A DNA stretch of 16,843 nt from JBKJZO01 sp046715235 (GTDB taxonomy: Bacteria; Actinomycetota; Actinomycetes; BP-191), in contig JBKJZO010000097.1 of the NCBI GenBank assembly GCA_046715235.1, positions 1 to 16,843 of the forward strand, written 5' to 3'. A model generated the notes under the pieces. The model was not told where the DNA came from. It did not search any database and was given only the letters and a program-made list of their open reading frames with translations. This document shows positions 7,617-14,333 of the stretch, piece by piece. The position numbers and the translations under genes are program-made. Position 1 is the first letter of the stretch. Each line of letters begins with the position of its first letter.

Positions 7617-8165
7617 CTACTTGAGTCGCAACGGCAGCCCTGCGGTGACGAGCCAGACGGTGTCCGCGTCGGCAGCGAGGCGCTGGTTGAGCGCGCCCAG
7701 CTCGTCGCGGAACAAGCGGCCCGAGGTCGTTTCGGGCACGACGCCCTGGCCCACCTCGTCGGTGACCGCGACGACGGGTCCTTTGGTTCGCGCCCACGCC
7801 GAGCCGAGGGCGTCGACCGCCGACGCCAGCTTCTGCTCCGCCCCGGCGTCGCCGCCCCAGGATCCCGCCTCATCCATGGCTGTGGTCAGCCAGGCGGTGA
7901 CCGAGTCGACAAGCAGCGGGGGGTCACCGGGAGCGGCGTCCGCGAGTACGCCGGCGAGGTCGACGGTCTCGACCGTCGCCCAGCTCACCGGGCGTCGCAG
8001 CTTGTGCGCGGCGATGCGCGCCGTCCAGTCGGGCTCGTCCGGGCGCACGGGCGCGGTCGCGACGTAGGTCACTGCGCGGTGCGGGCTGAGCAGGCTCTCG
8101 GCGTACGCCGACTTCCCCGAGCGCGCGCCGCCGATGACAAGCACGCGCCCGCGCAACTGCTCCAT
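7617..8165 (-). CDS. cobU: adenosylcobinamide kinase / adenosylcobinamide-phosphate guanylyltransferase
   Basis: A 182-residue bifunctional enzyme that phosphorylates adenosylcobinamide and then attaches GMP, making the substrate for CobS. The P-loop GGARSGKS is at 12-19. His54 in RIAAHKLRRP is the expected guanylylated histidine, followed by the family WATVE segment. The C-terminal EVGQGVVPETTSGRLFRDELG and LNQRLA motifs are diagnostic. Length is normal. No Shine-Dalgarno precedes the ATG, but TAGTGT ends 9 bases upstream, so the message may be leaderless or nearly so. Divergent from the 60-residue small protein. Works with cobS (5732-6520), although the desaturase gene separates them. Confidence 0.95.
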   Translation of the reverse strand: MEQLRGRVLVIGGARSGKSAYAESLLSPHRAVTYVATAPVRPDEPDWTARIAAHKLRRPVSWATVETVDLAGVLADAAPGDPPLLVDSVTAWLTTAMDEAGSWGGDAGAEQKLASAVDALGSAWARTKGPVVAVTDEVGQGVVPETTSGRLFRDELGALNQRLAADADTVWLVTAGLPLRLK

Positions 8166-8174
8166 GGCCGCAGG

Positions 8175-8203
8175 ACACTAGCCTGCTGTCGGCGACGAGC
8201 GAA
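8175..8203 (-). promoter_or_regulatory. candidate cobU promoter giving a leaderless transcript
   Basis: On the minus strand, TAGTGT (complement of 8175-8180) ends 9 bases before the cobU ATG. TTCGCT (complement of 8198-8203) is 17 bp further upstream, a weak -35. Initiation would fall within a few bases of the start codon, consistent with the missing ribosome binding site. Confidence 0.4.
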
Positions 8204-8215
8204 TGGGAGCGCGCA

Positions 8216-8398
8216 ATGGACTGGTGCTGGCGCTACTCGGCGGCCGGCGTACCACAGTCGTCGAGCCGCTTCCCCAGCCAGCCAGAAGCTGAGGCCTGGC
8301 TGGGGGAGAGCTGGCAGGAGTTGTACGACGCGGGGGCGCGATCGGTCACGTTGATGGAAGCCGAACGCGACGTCTACACGATGAGCCTCGAACCCTGA
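8216..8398 (+). CDS. conserved small actinobacterial protein, 60 residues
   Basis: GGGAG (8205-8209) precedes the ATG at good spacing. The protein starts MDWCWRY and has FPSQPEAEAWLGESWQEL, then a V-T-L-M-E stretch ending VYTMSLEP. From memory, this pattern (Trp-rich start, FPSQ-x-(D/E)AE-x-W-(I/L)-GE-x-W-x-EL, ending near YxMSL) is shared by small actinobacterial proteins of unknown function. No signal peptide, membrane segment or known catalytic motif. It is divergent from cobU by 50 bp and precedes the nucleotidyltransferase by 61 bp, so it may share a transcript with that gene. No function is claimed. Confidence 0.8.
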   Translation: MDWCWRYSAAGVPQSSSRFPSQPEAEAWLGESWQELYDAGARSVTLMEAERDVYTMSLEP

Positions 8399-8459
8399 CC
8401 GTACGACGACTCGCGGCGATGTCGCGGCCGTTCCGGTAAGGTCGTGCCACGATCTCCGC

Positions 8460-9059
8460 GTGCCGATCGATGCCCGTGGCCCGTGGCTCTCATTGGAGCC
8501 GGCGGCGGCCGCACCACTCTTCTTCGCGCTCGACGCGTCGTGGTGGGTGACCGGCGGGTGGGCGCTTGACCTGTTCCTGGGGCGCACCCGGGAGCATCAC
8601 GACCTCGACCTGGCGATGCTGCGCCGCGAGCAGGACGAGGTCAGAGCGCACCTGGCTGCGTGGGACCTGCACATTCACCACGACGACACCCTGACGCCGT
8701 GGGCGCCTGGCACCCGGCTGCCGCATGACCGGCAGGTCGTCTGGGGTAGGACGGCGACCTACCTGCCCTGGCAGGTTGAGCTGTACTTCGAGAACGCCGA
8801 GAGCGACCACTGGGTTTTCATACCCGACGATCGGGTTCGGCTGCCACTGCTCGCCTTCGGGTTGGAAACGCCCGATGGACTGCCCTACGTGCGGCCTGAA
8901 GTGGTCCTGCTGCACCGTGCCGGTCGGCGCAGCGACTCGGACGACGCGGACCTCACGGCGGTCGCCGAACGGCTCACCGGGACCGGTAAAACGTGGCTAC
9001 GTGATGCACTCGAGCTGGTCCATCCCGGGCACCGGTGGCTCGACGCCTTGCGCGGATAG
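8460..9059 (+). CDS. nucleotidyltransferase-fold protein (aminoglycoside adenylyltransferase-like)
   Basis: A 199-residue protein. The nucleotidyltransferase core is at 29-50: WVTGGWALDLFLG, then RTREHHDLDLAM. The GG (32-33) and the DxD pair (Asp48, Asp50) are the metal- and NTP-binding elements of the superfamily. The GGWAxDxxxG...RxHxDxD arrangement resembles ANT(2'')-type enzymes and the many related actinobacterial proteins of unknown substrate. YVRPEVVLLHRA at ~144-155 matches the conserved C-terminal element of that group. The GTG at 8460 is the only start before the motif and lacks a clear ribosome binding site; TAAGGT (8437-8442) could be a -10. Catalytic competence looks intact, but resistance activity cannot be inferred. 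Some relatives are mislabelled amino acid transporters; no membrane segments are seen here. Confidence 0.8.
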   Translation: MPIDARGPWLSLEPAAAAPLFFALDASWWVTGGWALDLFLGRTREHHDLDLAMLRREQDEVRAHLAAWDLHIHHDDTLTPWAPGTRLPHDRQVVWGRTATYLPWQVELYFENAESDHWVFIPDDRVRLPLLAFGLETPDGLPYVRPEVVLLHRAGRRSDSDDADLTAVAERLTGTGKTWLRDALELVHPGHRWLDALRG

Positions 9060-9084
9060 CGAGACCGGCGCGCATAGCGCGGCG

Positions 9085-9681
9085 TCAGATCTTGTCGCCC
9101 GGCTTGACTCTCGGCGGCGGCCGGCGCTTCGACGGGCGCGCGTTGTTGCGCTGGATCCCGTACATCTTGAGCGACCTTCTGGACGCCTTGGTGCCCGTCG
9201 GGAACCGCTCGGCGAGGACGCGCCCGATCACCCGGAAGGTGGCGACGATGTCAATCAGGACGACGCTGATGAGGACGAACTGGAGGAGCAAGACGAGGGT
9301 GTAGAGCGGCTTGATGACCCCCGACAGCAAGATCAGCGGAAGGAGGACGAGCAGCCCCGGGATGCCGATCCACGCGCGCGACGTCCGCGAGTCGACGATG
9401 TCGCGCACCAGGGCGCGTTCCTTGCCGGCGTGTCCCGGCGGGTAGTTGCGCTCGTCACCGGTCGACAGTGCCAGCATCGTCGACCGCCGGTCGGCTCTTG
9501 CGGTGTCCCGGCGCAGGCGAGCGGCTTCCTTGCGACCGGTAGGCGCCTTCTGGACCGCCCCGCGGCGGCTGGCCTGCGCCTCGCTGCGCTTGGGCGTCGG
9601 ACGGCCCTTGCTGCCTGGGCGTACCGGCTCTGCCGGCGCCTCGACCGGGGTCGGTACGGGCGTCGATCGTCGCTTTAACAA
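9085..9681 (-). CDS. DUF3043 domain membrane protein
   Basis: A 198-residue protein. The N-terminal ~100 residues are basic and hydrophilic, with the family hallmark RPGSKGRPTPKR at 21-32 and the conserved DERNYPPGHAGKERALVRD at 76-94. Two membrane segments follow, about 105-122 and 126-147, then a basic tail. The start is TTG at 9681, supported by AGGA (complement of 9687-9690) five bases upstream and by the expected distance to the GKGRPTP motif. It lies 57 bp downstream of nadA on the same strand and may be cotranscribed. Function unknown. DUF3043 is an actinobacterial marker family, probably equivalent to Rv2206 in the mycobacterial block. Confidence 0.88.
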   Translation of the reverse strand: MLKRRSTPVPTPVEAPAEPVRPGSKGRPTPKRSEAQASRRGAVQKAPTGRKEAARLRRDTARADRRSTMLALSTGDERNYPPGHAGKERALVRDIVDSRTSRAWIGIPGLLVLLPLILLSGVIKPLYTLVLLLQFVLISVVLIDIVATFRVIGRVLAERFPTGTKASRRSLKMYGIQRNNARPSKRRPPPRVKPGDKI

Positions 9682-9738
9682 AGGGGTCCTGTCTGGATGC
9701 TGGGTGGTGAGCAGAGTAAGGGTGCGGGCACCTCGGCG

Positions 9739-10908
9739 CTACGGCAACGCAAGCATCTGCTCGAGCGCGCCCCGCGCCTCGGCGGCGATCTGCGGCTCGA
9801 CCCGGATCTCGTTGACGACGTCGCCGAGCACCAGCGACTCCAGCACCCAGACGAGGTGCGGCAGGTCAATGCGGTCCATCGTGGAGCAGAAGCACACGGT
9901 CTTGTCGAGGAAGACGACGGTCTTGTCCGGATTGGCCTTCGCGAGCCTGCGCACGAGGTTGAGTTCGGTGCCGACGGCGAACTTCGAGCCGGCCGGCGCT
10001 TCGGTGATCGTGCGGATGATGTACTCGGTCGACCCGACGAGGTCGGCGTTCGCCGTCACCTCGTAGCGGCACTCGGGGTGCACCAGCACCGTCACTCCGG
10101 GGATCCGCTCCCGCGCTTCGAGCAACGTGTCGAGGGTGAAGCGGCCATGCACGGAGCAGTGGCCCTTCCACAGGATCATCTTCGCCGCGCGCAGCGCATC
10201 GACGGTCAGGCCGCCGTTCGGCCGGTGCGGGTTGTAGACGACGCAGTCGTCGAGCGATAGGCCCATCTCGCGTACAGCGGTGTTGCGGCCCAGGTGCTGG
10301 TCGGGCAGGAACAGCACCTGCTGCCCCTTGGAGAACGCCCAGTCGAGCGCCCGCTTGGCGTTGCTCGACGTACACACGGTGCCGCCGTGCCGGCCCGTGA
10401 ACGCCTTGATGTCGGCGGAGGAGTTCATATAGGTGATGGGTACGACGCCCGCGGCGATTCCGGCGTCCTCGAGCGCGTCCCAGCACTCCTCGACCTGGTC
10501 GATCGCGGCCATGTCGGCCATCGAACAGCCAGCGGCGAGGTCGGGCAGGATCACCTTCTGGCTCTCGGCGGTCAGGATGTCGGCGCTCTCGGCCATGAAG
10601 TGCACGCCGCAGAACACGATGAACTCTGCTTCGGGACGTGCGGCCGCCTGCTGGGCGAGCTTGAACGAGTCGCCGGTCACGTCGGCGAACTGGATGACCT
10701 CGTCGCGCTGGTAGTGGTGGCCGAGGACGAACACCCGGTTACCGAGGGTCTCCTGAGCGGCGCGAGCACGCTCGACGAGGTGCGGATCGGACGCCGGTGG
10801 AAGCTCCCCGGGGCACGCCACGCCGCGCTCGGAGTTGCGGTCGGCTTCGCGGCCCAGCAGAAGCAGCGCAACCGGCGTCGGCGCTATGTCGTCGAGGGGG
10901 GTGGTCAT
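9739..10908 (-). CDS. nadA: quinolinate synthase
   Basis: A 389-residue [4Fe-4S] enzyme that condenses iminoaspartate with dihydroxyacetone phosphate to quinolinate in de novo NAD synthesis. The three cluster cysteines are visible: Cys100 in FCGVHFMAE, Cys280 in VHPEC, and the CFC motif (Cys339/Cys341). GHHYQRDEV at 63-71 is the N-terminal substrate motif, and MNSSADIKAF and FLPDQHLGRNT mark the other two repeats of the NadA fold. The ~35-residue N-terminal extension before the core is common in actinobacteria. The ATG is weakly supported: GGAG is about 11 bases upstream. nadB and nadC are not adjacent, so this is a detached nadA, divergent from glycerate kinase across 103 bp. Confidence 0.95.
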   Translation of the reverse strand: MTTPLDDIAPTPVALLLLGREADRNSERGVACPGELPPASDPHLVERARAAQETLGNRVFVLGHHYQRDEVIQFADVTGDSFKLAQQAAARPEAEFIVFCGVHFMAESADILTAESQKVILPDLAAGCSMADMAAIDQVEECWDALEDAGIAAGVVPITYMNSSADIKAFTGRHGGTVCTSSNAKRALDWAFSKGQQVLFLPDQHLGRNTAVREMGLSLDDCVVYNPHRPNGGLTVDALRAAKMILWKGHCSVHGRFTLDTLLEARERIPGVTVLVHPECRYEVTANADLVGSTEYIIRTITEAPAGSKFAVGTELNLVRRLAKANPDKTVVFLDKTVCFCSTMDRIDLPHLVWVLESLVLGDVVNEIRVEPQIAAEARGALEQMLALP

Positions 10909-11011
10909 GACGGGGTCTACTCCAGGTCAAAGCGGTACAGCAATCGTCCCACAGCACTCAACGTGTAAACGGAATCTTTGCTTCCGCCTCAGACCGGGCA
11001 GACTGCACCGC

Positions 11012-12220
11012 ATGCGCGTAGTCATCGCCCCTGACAAGTTCGCCGGAACGCTCTCCGCCGCCGAGGCCGCGAGCGCGATCGCGGTCGGCTGGCGCAGTGC
11101 CGCGCCCGGCGACGACCTCATCCTGGCGCCCATGTCGGATGGCGGTCCGGGCTTCCTCGACACCGTGTCCAACGTGTTCGACGGTGTGACGACCGCCACG
11201 GTGGAGGACCCGCTTTCTCGCGGCGTCCCGGCCTCATGGCTGCAGACCGACGTGGCCGGCACCCGAATCGCGGTGATCGAGTCGGCGGAAGCGTGCGGTC
11301 TGAGCCGGCTGACGCCCGAGGAGCTAGACCCCCGGCGCACGACGTCGTACGGCGTCGGCCAGCTGATCTCGATCGCGGTCGCTGCAGGGGCCCGTCGCAT
11401 CCTCATCGGCCTTGGCGGCAGCGCGTCGAACGACGGCGGCGCCGGCATGGCGCAAGCGCTGGGCGTACGACTGCTCGATGCCGACGGTAATGAGTTGCCG
11501 CGCGGCGGTGCCGCACTTGCCGCGCTGCGTTCGGTCGACGCGTCGCGACTGGACCCGCGGCTGGCCGGAGTCGACATCGTGGCTGTGTCCGACGTTGACA
11601 ACCCACTGCTCGGCCCGAACGGCGCAACCCGCACCTTCGGCGCGCAAAAGGGTGCCGACGACGCGGCACTGGACGAGTTGGTAGCGGCGCTGGAGAACTG
11701 GGTTGAGGTCCTGGGCGCGCCGGACGACGCCGCTGCGCCGGGGGCGGGAGCCGCAGGCGGGCTGGGCTTTGCGCTGATGCACTTCTGCGCGGCGGCGATG
11801 GAGCCGGGTCTGCGCCTGGTGGCCAACATCGTCGGCTTGCGGGCCAAGATCGCCGACGCCGACGTCGTCGTCACCGGCGAGGGACGGTTCGATTCGGTGT
11901 CGCTGCACGGCAAGGTGCCCGCCGGCGTCGCCGAGATCGCGCTCGAGGCGTCCGTGCCGTGCCTGGTGCTGGCTGGCGACGTCACTGTCAGCGATGACGA
12001 GGCGCGGGCTATCGGCGTCCACGCGGCGTACTCGATCATGTCGATTGCGGGTTCAACGGGGGAGGCGTTCGCGCAGCCGGCGTACTGGCTGGAGAAAATC
12101 GCGGCTCAGGCGGCCCGGGAGTGGACGGCAAAGCTGCGGGGTACACCGGCCGAGGTCGACGACTCCAGCGCCCCGACTTCGCCGAACGGCGAGCCCTCCT
12201 CGGATCCTGTGCGATCCTAG
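11012..12220 (+). CDS. glxK: glycerate kinase (GlxK/GK-I family)
   Basis: A 402-residue kinase that phosphorylates D-glycerate, giving 2-phosphoglycerate in most members of this class. MRVVIAPDKFAGTLSA is the family start; PMSDGGPGF (~32-40) resembles the usual PxADGGEG. LIGLGGSASNDGGAGMAQALG (~131-151) and VVTGEGRFDSVSLHGKVP (~287-304) are glycerate kinase signatures. The ATG at 11012 is chosen because the motif starts directly there; the frame is open back to 10835 but that part runs antisense to nadA. No Shine-Dalgarno is visible, so it may be leaderless. The C-terminal ~25 residues are Ser/Pro-rich and probably disordered. Precedes erpA by 88 bp on the same strand. Equivalent to Rv2205c. 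Confidence 0.92.
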   Translation: MRVVIAPDKFAGTLSAAEAASAIAVGWRSAAPGDDLILAPMSDGGPGFLDTVSNVFDGVTTATVEDPLSRGVPASWLQTDVAGTRIAVIESAEACGLSRLTPEELDPRRTTSYGVGQLISIAVAAGARRILIGLGGSASNDGGAGMAQALGVRLLDADGNELPRGGAALAALRSVDASRLDPRLAGVDIVAVSDVDNPLLGPNGATRTFGAQKGADDAALDELVAALENWVEVLGAPDDAAAPGAGAAGGLGFALMHFCAAAMEPGLRLVANIVGLRAKIADADVVVTGEGRFDSVSLHGKVPAGVAEIALEASVPCLVLAGDVTVSDDEARAIGVHAAYSIMSIAGSTGEAFAQPAYWLEKIAAQAAREWTAKLRGTPAEVDDSSAPTSPNGEPSSDPVRS

Positions 12221-12260
12221 AAGGGCACTGTCCGCGGAATTCCTCAGGGGCCCGCGACTG

Positions 12261-12270
12261 TTGTGCACAA
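12261..12270. promoter_or_regulatory. perfect palindrome upstream of erpA
   Basis: TTGTGCACAA is self-complementary and sits 39 bp before the erpA ATG, with TACCCT (12276-12281), a possible -10, just after it. It may be a regulator site. A 10-bp palindrome is expected by chance at a modest rate, so support is weak. Confidence 0.25.
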
Positions 12271-12308
12271 GGACATACCCTCCAACGCCTCCCCGGGAGA
12301 CGACAGCG

Positions 12309-12734
12309 ATGACCGACACGCACACCCACGAGCACGCGGGACATTCCCACGCGGGACACTCCCACGCCGCGGAGGCCCCCGCCGACACGGTGCAGGCGCC
12401 GGCCGGTGTGACGACGGTCCTGCTGACCGATGTCGCGGCCACTAAGGTCCGGAGCCTGCTGGAGCAGGAGGGCCGTGACGACCTCGCGCTGCGCATCGCC
12501 GTACAGCCCGGTGGCTGCTCAGGCCTGCGCTACCAGCTCTACTTCGACGAGCGCTCGCTCGATGGCGACACCGTCACCGACTTCGGCGGCGTCAAGGTCG
12601 TCGTCGACCGCATGAGCACGCCGTACCTCGGCGGCGCCAGCATCGACTTCGTCGACACGATCGAGAAGCAGGGCTTCACGATCGACAACCCCAACGCCGG
12701 CGGATCCTGCGCTTGCGGAGACTCGTTCTCCTAA
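12309..12734 (+). CDS. erpA: A-type iron-sulfur carrier protein with His-rich N-terminus
   Basis: A 141-residue HesB/IscA/ErpA-family carrier that receives Fe-S clusters and passes them to apoproteins. The three cluster cysteines are Cys70 (PGGCSG), Cys134 and Cys136 (GSCACGDSF). The family core is about residues 36-140. The preceding ~35 residues are an extension with seven histidines among residues 5-19, including two AGHSH units encoded by a 15-bp tandem repeat. GGGAG (12295-12299) lies 9 bases before the ATG. The extension belongs to the gene: the only other in-frame start near the core would discard the well-placed ribosome binding site. Likely partners are [4Fe-4S] enzymes such as NadA, encoded nearby. 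Equivalent to Rv2204c. Confidence 0.93.
   Translation: MTDTHTHEHAGHSHAGHSHAAEAPADTVQAPAGVTTVLLTDVAATKVRSLLEQEGRDDLALRIAVQPGGCSGLRYQLYFDERSLDGDTVTDFGGVKVVVDRMSTPYLGGASIDFVDTIEKQGFTIDNPNAGGSCACGDSFS
12336..12365 (+). repeat. 15-bp tandem repeat coding for AGHSH
   Basis: GCGGGACATTCCCAC (12336-12350) is followed directly by GCGGGACACTCCCAC (12351-12365), one base different. It duplicates the His-rich unit in the ErpA N-terminus, residues 10-19. Confidence 0.85.
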
Positions 12735-12747
12735 GACTCAGCTCGTA

Positions 12748-12780
12748 CGACGCGGCCGACCTTCGGGGGCGGCCGCGTCG
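12748..12780. terminator. strong bidirectional terminator with UUCG loop
   Basis: CGACGCGGCCG (12748-12758) pairs perfectly with CGGCCGCGTCG (12770-12780). Within the loop, CC-TTCG-GG forms a stable tetraloop hairpin. It lies between the convergent erpA and the membrane-anchored protein gene, 14 bp and 12 bp from their respective ends. Confidence 0.8.
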
Positions 12781-12791
12781 CTGTCCGTGGG

Positions 12792-14195
12792 CTACTTGGG
12801 CGACGGTGCGATGGCCGGAGTGTCGGACGCTGGGGTGTCGACGGCGGGGAGGGGCATCGGTTCCGGAACGCCTTTGCGGACCAGGTCGTTCGGGTCGCTG
12901 GGCAGCTCGTCGCCCCTGAACTGCTGCGGTACGGCGACGATGGCGGCCAGATTGGAATCGCCCTCGATCTGGTACAGCCACGCGGGCAGCAGGTAGGCCT
13001 CGCCCTTCTCCCAATCATTGGGGTAGGTCAGCGACAGTCCCGCCTCGGCGCCGGTCACGATCAGCGGTGGCGGCGGTGCGCAGCCCTCAACGCCGGGCTT
13101 CTGCACGCACATCATCGTGGTCACGCGGGTGTTCGCCAGCTGCGGTGCGAGCTCCGCGGGCGGCAACATCGGGTACTTGCCCGCGAGTACCGGCTTCGCC
13201 AGCTGCCCGCTCGCGCTGACCACGGTGCCCTTGACGTCGACCTCCACGTCGGACTGCCAGCCGATCGCAAGTAGCCCTTCGAGCCGGCGCGTCACGGATA
13301 CGTGCCGGATCCCGTTGTACGCCGGGTCGACGCGCACGGCTGCGTCTTTCGTGTCGATGCCGAGTTCGCCCAACAGCGATAGAGCGGCCTTGCGGGCGAC
13401 GTCGTCAGATGCCGCCGGCTTGGTTTCGGGCTGCTCGCAGGCGACGAGCGTCTTCGCGTCCTCGGGCGCCGCGCACGCCGTACCTGAGTCGACAACCCCC
13501 GACGAGACCGAACAGTCCTGTGCATCCGGAGCCGGCCCCGAGTCGGCTGGGTCCTCGACGACGTTGTTCGGTGCCGGCTTGGGCTGGGCCGGGTCGACTG
13601 CGGGCTTGGGCTGCGCCGGGTCGGCTGCTGGCTCGCGACCGTCGCCGGCCGCCGGATCGACGACCGTCTCAGGCGCGGGCACGCCTCCCGGATCTACAGC
13701 GCCACCGCTACTGCCGGTCGAGCCGGCCGAGCTGCAGGAGATCTCACCTGGCATCATCCGCCAGTCGTTGAGGGGCGACAGGTCGACCGAGAGGACGCGG
13801 CCGGAGTCGGACAGCAGCCAGGCGCCACCTTGCTTCTGCGGCTCGCCCTTCAAGCCGAGCTTGGCGCCGAGCGCGACGACGTCCTCGCGGGTGACAGTCT
13901 TGCGCTCCATGCGGTACGCCGGAACCGGCATGTCGGTCGCTGTCGGCAACTGCCCCTTGACCTGGATCGTGGGCGCTCCGCCGGCGGGTGCGGCCATCTT
14001 CTGGTCAGCCGTGGCGGCGGACATCTCGGCCGCAGCCACGCCGCCGCCGCCGTTGATTGCCAGAGCGGGGAGCCGGGGCGAGCCGACATCGTCGCCATCT
14101 CCACCGCGATTGGTCACGAAAACCGCGCCGGCGACGATCACCAGGACCGCGGCTGCCGATCCAAGCGGCACGAGAATGCGGCGCGACGACGACAT
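12792..14195 (-). CDS. membrane-anchored exported protein of unknown function
   Basis: A 467-residue protein. A single N-terminal membrane segment (about 7-28) follows SSSRR and has no lipobox, indicating an N-in signal anchor with the rest outside. Residues ~30-75 are low-complexity. A first folded part at ~78-150 contains YRMERKTVTREDVVALGAKL and WLLSDSGRVLSVDLSP. A Pro/Ala/Asp linker at ~165-225 has DPAQPKPA twice (193-208). A second folded part covers ~255-425, with YPMLPPAELAPQLA and a Tyr/Trp-rich end. Six cysteines (154, 228, 241, 253, 363, 372) could form disulfides. I recognise no enzyme motif; the two parts vaguely recall PepSY/YycH-type modules, which is inference. GGAGGTA directly precedes the ATG. 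A candidate ECF-sigma promoter lies upstream. The position matches Rv2203. Confidence 0.85.
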   Translation of the reverse strand: MSSSRRILVPLGSAAAVLVIVAGAVFVTNRGGDGDDVGSPRLPALAINGGGGVAAAEMSAATADQKMAAPAGGAPTIQVKGQLPTATDMPVPAYRMERKTVTREDVVALGAKLGLKGEPQKQGGAWLLSDSGRVLSVDLSPLNDWRMMPGEISCSSAGSTGSSGGAVDPGGVPAPETVVDPAAGDGREPAADPAQPKPAVDPAQPKPAPNNVVEDPADSGPAPDAQDCSVSSGVVDSGTACAAPEDAKTLVACEQPETKPAASDDVARKAALSLLGELGIDTKDAAVRVDPAYNGIRHVSVTRRLEGLLAIGWQSDVEVDVKGTVVSASGQLAKPVLAGKYPMLPPAELAPQLANTRVTTMMCVQKPGVEGCAPPPPLIVTGAEAGLSLTYPNDWEKGEAYLLPAWLYQIEGDSNLAAIVAVPQQFRGDELPSDPNDLVRKGVPEPMPLPAVDTPASDTPAIAPSPK

Positions 14196-14215
14196 GGTTA
14201 CCTCCGGTGCGAAGT

Positions 14216-14235
14216 GTCTCAGTTGTCCCTGAGAC
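14216..14235. promoter_or_regulatory. inverted repeat at the start-site region of the membrane-anchored gene
   Basis: GTCTCAG-TTGTCC-CTGAGAC: perfect 7-bp arms and a 6-base spacer. It begins 20 bp upstream of the minus-strand gene and overlaps the candidate ECF -10. It could be an operator or a 5'-leader hairpin. Confidence 0.45.
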
Positions 14236-14258
14236 GCAGGGGAGCGAGGCGCGGTTCC
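14231..14258 (-). promoter_or_regulatory. candidate ECF-sigma promoter
   Basis: On the minus strand, GGAAC (complement of 14254-14258), a 17-bp spacer and CGTC (complement of 14233-14236) match the GGAAC-N16/17-CGTC type recognised by many envelope-stress ECF sigma factors. The ribosome binding site GGAGG follows about 27 bp after the -10. No sigma factor gene is in the window. Confidence 0.5.
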
Positions 14259-14333
14259 ACTCTTCCGGCCGGTACGCTGACGCGCGTTTCCCGCCGTTCA
14301 CCCGCAGTTCAGCAGCCGAAGGAGCTCGCCCCC

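Noticed and set aside
8725..9678. 317-codon plus-strand frame over the nucleotidyltransferase end and DUF3043
   Set aside because: It starts inside the nucleotidyltransferase in another frame, runs antisense to DUF3043, and shows no homology.
10927..12039. 370-codon open frame on the minus strand across glxK
   Set aside because: Fully antisense to a well-supported glycerate kinase; Ser/Ala/Pro-rich translation with no motif, typical of GC-rich shadow frames.
13117..14232. 371-codon open frame on the plus strand opposite the membrane-anchored gene
   Set aside because: Shadow frame: low-complexity Ser/Ala/Gly, no ribosome binding site; the opposing gene has a perfect GGAGG, a signal anchor and a promoter.
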